From NCBI GenBank assembly GCA_031263265.1, contig JAISGE010000082.1:1-7243 (forward strand): a DNA stretch of 7,243 nt. The letters are read 5' to 3'. The notes under the pieces were generated by a model that saw only the letters and a list, made by a program, of their open reading frames with translations, ran no database searches and was not told the DNA's origin. The position numbers and the translations under genes were made by a program. Source of the stretch: Treponema sp. (GTDB taxonomy: Bacteria > Spirochaetota > Spirochaetia > Treponematales > Breznakiellaceae). Below, in pieces: positions 6,875 through 7,243 of this stretch. Position 1 is the stretch's first letter, and each line of letters starts with the position of its first letter.

Positions 6875-6995
6875 TCCTTTGCCACGAAATCCTTGAGTCG
6901 GGCAACCCGGATTTGAACCGGGGACCCCAAGTCCCCCAGACTTGTACGCTAACCAACTGCGCTATTGCCCGACTCAAGGATCTCATGGTAAAGGA
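6875..6995. repeat. Long palindrome extending the tRNA-Pro acceptor stem into both flanks
   Basis: The left arm 6875-6905 pairs with the right arm 6965-6995. The inner 17 pairs (6889-6905 with 6965-6981) are perfect. They comprise the seven acceptor pairs, a pair using the discriminator base, and nine more in leader and trailer. The next 14 positions hold 11 Watson-Crick pairs, two G-U pairs on the tRNA strand (6888/6982 and 6885/6985) and one C-A mismatch (6881/6989). After a short bulge a further five bases, 6871-6875 with 6999-7003, could extend it if 6875 switches partner. Pairings were checked base by base; the purpose is unknown. Confidence 0.85.
6898..6971 (-). tRNA. tRNA-Pro with anticodon GGG
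   Basis: A complete 74-base cloverleaf reads on the minus strand. The acceptor CGGGCAA pairs with TTGCCCG. The D stem is GCGC/GCGT with loop AGTTGGTTA. The anticodon stem CAAGT/ACTTG encloses the loop CTGGGGG, giving anticodon GGG at 6937-6935 with T33 and G37. The variable loop is GGGTC, and the T stem CCCGG/CCGGG encloses TTCAAAT. C1-G72 with discriminator A73 is the bacterial proline identity pattern. CCA is not encoded (A73 is followed by CTC), so it must be added enzymatically. It decodes CCC and CCU. The transcript probably starts near 7033 from the promoter at 7040-7068, giving a leader of about 60 bases. Both flanks pair with each other beyond the acceptor stem. Confidence 0.96.
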
Positions 6996-7010
6996 GGTAA
7001 ATCCTTTACC
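6987..7010. repeat. 9-bp hairpin in the tRNA-Pro leader
   Basis: GGTAAAGGA (6987-6995) and TCCTTTACC (7002-7010) are perfect reverse complements around the six-base loop GGTAAA. It lies 15 bases upstream of the mature tRNA 5' end on the transcribed strand. Its inner arm shares bases with the long flanking palindrome, so the two structures exclude each other. No T-run follows, so it is not a typical terminator. Confidence 0.75.
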
Positions 7011-7039
7011 GTTTGAAACATCATCAATTAACTATAAAT

Positions 7040-7068
7040 AGTATAACATCATGCAATCAATACGTCAA
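7040..7068 (-). promoter_or_regulatory. Sigma70-type promoter of tRNA-Pro
   Basis: On the minus strand TTGACG (7063-7068, five of six matches) and TATACT (7040-7045, five of six) are separated by exactly 17 bases. The predicted start is near 7033, in an AT-rich stretch about 60 bases before the tRNA. It is the best promoter in the window. It lies about 20 bases outside the apparent end of the neighbouring insertion sequence. Confidence 0.75.
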
Positions 7069-7086
7069 GTAGGCGCGTTGATAGGC

Positions 7087-7243
7087 GGGTGCAACTTCTT
7101 TTTCGGGGCATTTAGGCAGCCATGATAAAGTCCCTCACCGAAGCACCCCATATCCCGCTCTCTTCCTTTGCCTTTAGCGTTACCATCTCTTGGGCATTCC
7201 CCTCATTCCACCTCATCCCCGCCTGTTTGCACCGTTTTTGTAC
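7087..7243 (-). mobile_element. Terminal part of an insertion sequence (rest beyond the right edge)
   Basis: A transposase C-terminus ends at 7112, and just outside it the sequence GGGTGCAACTTCTTTTTCGGGG (first ten bases at 7087-7096) looks like an IS terminus, though only one end is in view. The exact boundary, target duplication and family cannot be fixed without the other end. The proposed end is inferred from the transposase stop and the sequence change from AT-rich to GC-rich near 7070-7090. Confidence 0.5.
7112..7243 (-). CDS. Transposase C-terminal fragment, possibly ISKra4-like (cut by window edge)
   Basis: An open frame of 43 codons runs in from the right edge to a TAA at 7114-7112. 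It contains KRCKQAGMRWNEGNAQEMV, then TLKAKEESGIW and a short tail RDFIMAA. The pattern of R-hydrophilic-GMRW, followed by GA/GNA and a helix with LK/LR and SxxW, resembles the extreme C-terminus of DDE transposases of the ISKra4 type (RLKxxGMRWxxxGAxxxLxLR...SxxW). The fragment is too short for a firm family call. No frameshift or internal stop is visible in the part seen, so it may be the end of an intact gene. It shares its strand with the tRNA downstream, but the tRNA promoter lies between them. Confidence 0.6.
   Translation of the reverse strand, partial: VQKRCKQAGMRWNEGNAQEMVTLKAKEESGIWGASVRDFIMAA

Noticed and set aside
6709..6930. Minus-strand open frame of 73 codons running from the tRNA into the Omp85 3' end
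   Set aside because: It begins inside the tRNA-Pro T arm and is antisense to a clear gene, so it is not credible as a protein.
6987..7010. Leader hairpin as a rho-independent terminator
   Set aside because: Neither strand has a T-run after the stem, and termination there on the minus strand would block the tRNA.

Overview
The window reads as chromosomal DNA of an anaerobic, diderm (two-membrane) bacterium of roughly even base composition. An Omp85-type outer-membrane barrel with a signal peptide and C-terminal phenylalanine points to an outer membrane. A bifurcation-type ETF beta subunit and a RACo-like corrinoid activator point to anaerobic, possibly acetogenic or corrinoid-dependent metabolism. 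A treponeme-like spirochaete, such as the termite-gut acetogens, is my best guess, but this is an inference and no gene here proves it.

Layout. At 1-575 (minus) lies the N-terminal three quarters of etfB. At 576-793 is a divergent control region with a 12-bp inverted repeat. At 794-2743 (plus) is a [2Fe-2S]/ASKHA protein of the RACo (DUF4445) family, followed by a DUF3786 protein ending at 3416, probably one transcript. At 3373-5483 (minus) is a tight two-gene operon, a PfkB-family sugar kinase followed by aroC (chorismate synthase). The aroC 3' end overlaps the DUF3786 3' end by 44 bp. At 5484-5619 is a second divergent region with a nested inverted repeat. At 5620-6861 (plus) is a single-POTRA Omp85-family outer-membrane protein. 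At 6898-6971 (minus) is tRNA-Pro(GGG), with a good sigma70-type promoter at 7040-7068. From about 7087 to the right edge is the end of an insertion sequence, with the last 43 codons of a transposase.

How the genes may work together. The RACo-like protein would use low-potential electrons to return an oxidised corrinoid to Co(I), and DUF3786 proteins are often found beside such genes. ETF of the DGDTAQ type can take part in flavin-based electron bifurcation. The divergent etf and RACo/DUF3786 units may therefore belong to one redox module, but no corrinoid protein or methyltransferase lies inside the window. The kinase-aroC pair is ordinary sugar and aromatic amino-acid metabolism.

The least expected structure is around the tRNA. 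Its acceptor stem continues outward into both flanks as a near-perfect palindrome of 31 base pairs, and each flank can also form its own local hairpin. No stretch over 300 bases lacks a gene. No CRISPR array, rRNA or origin was seen.
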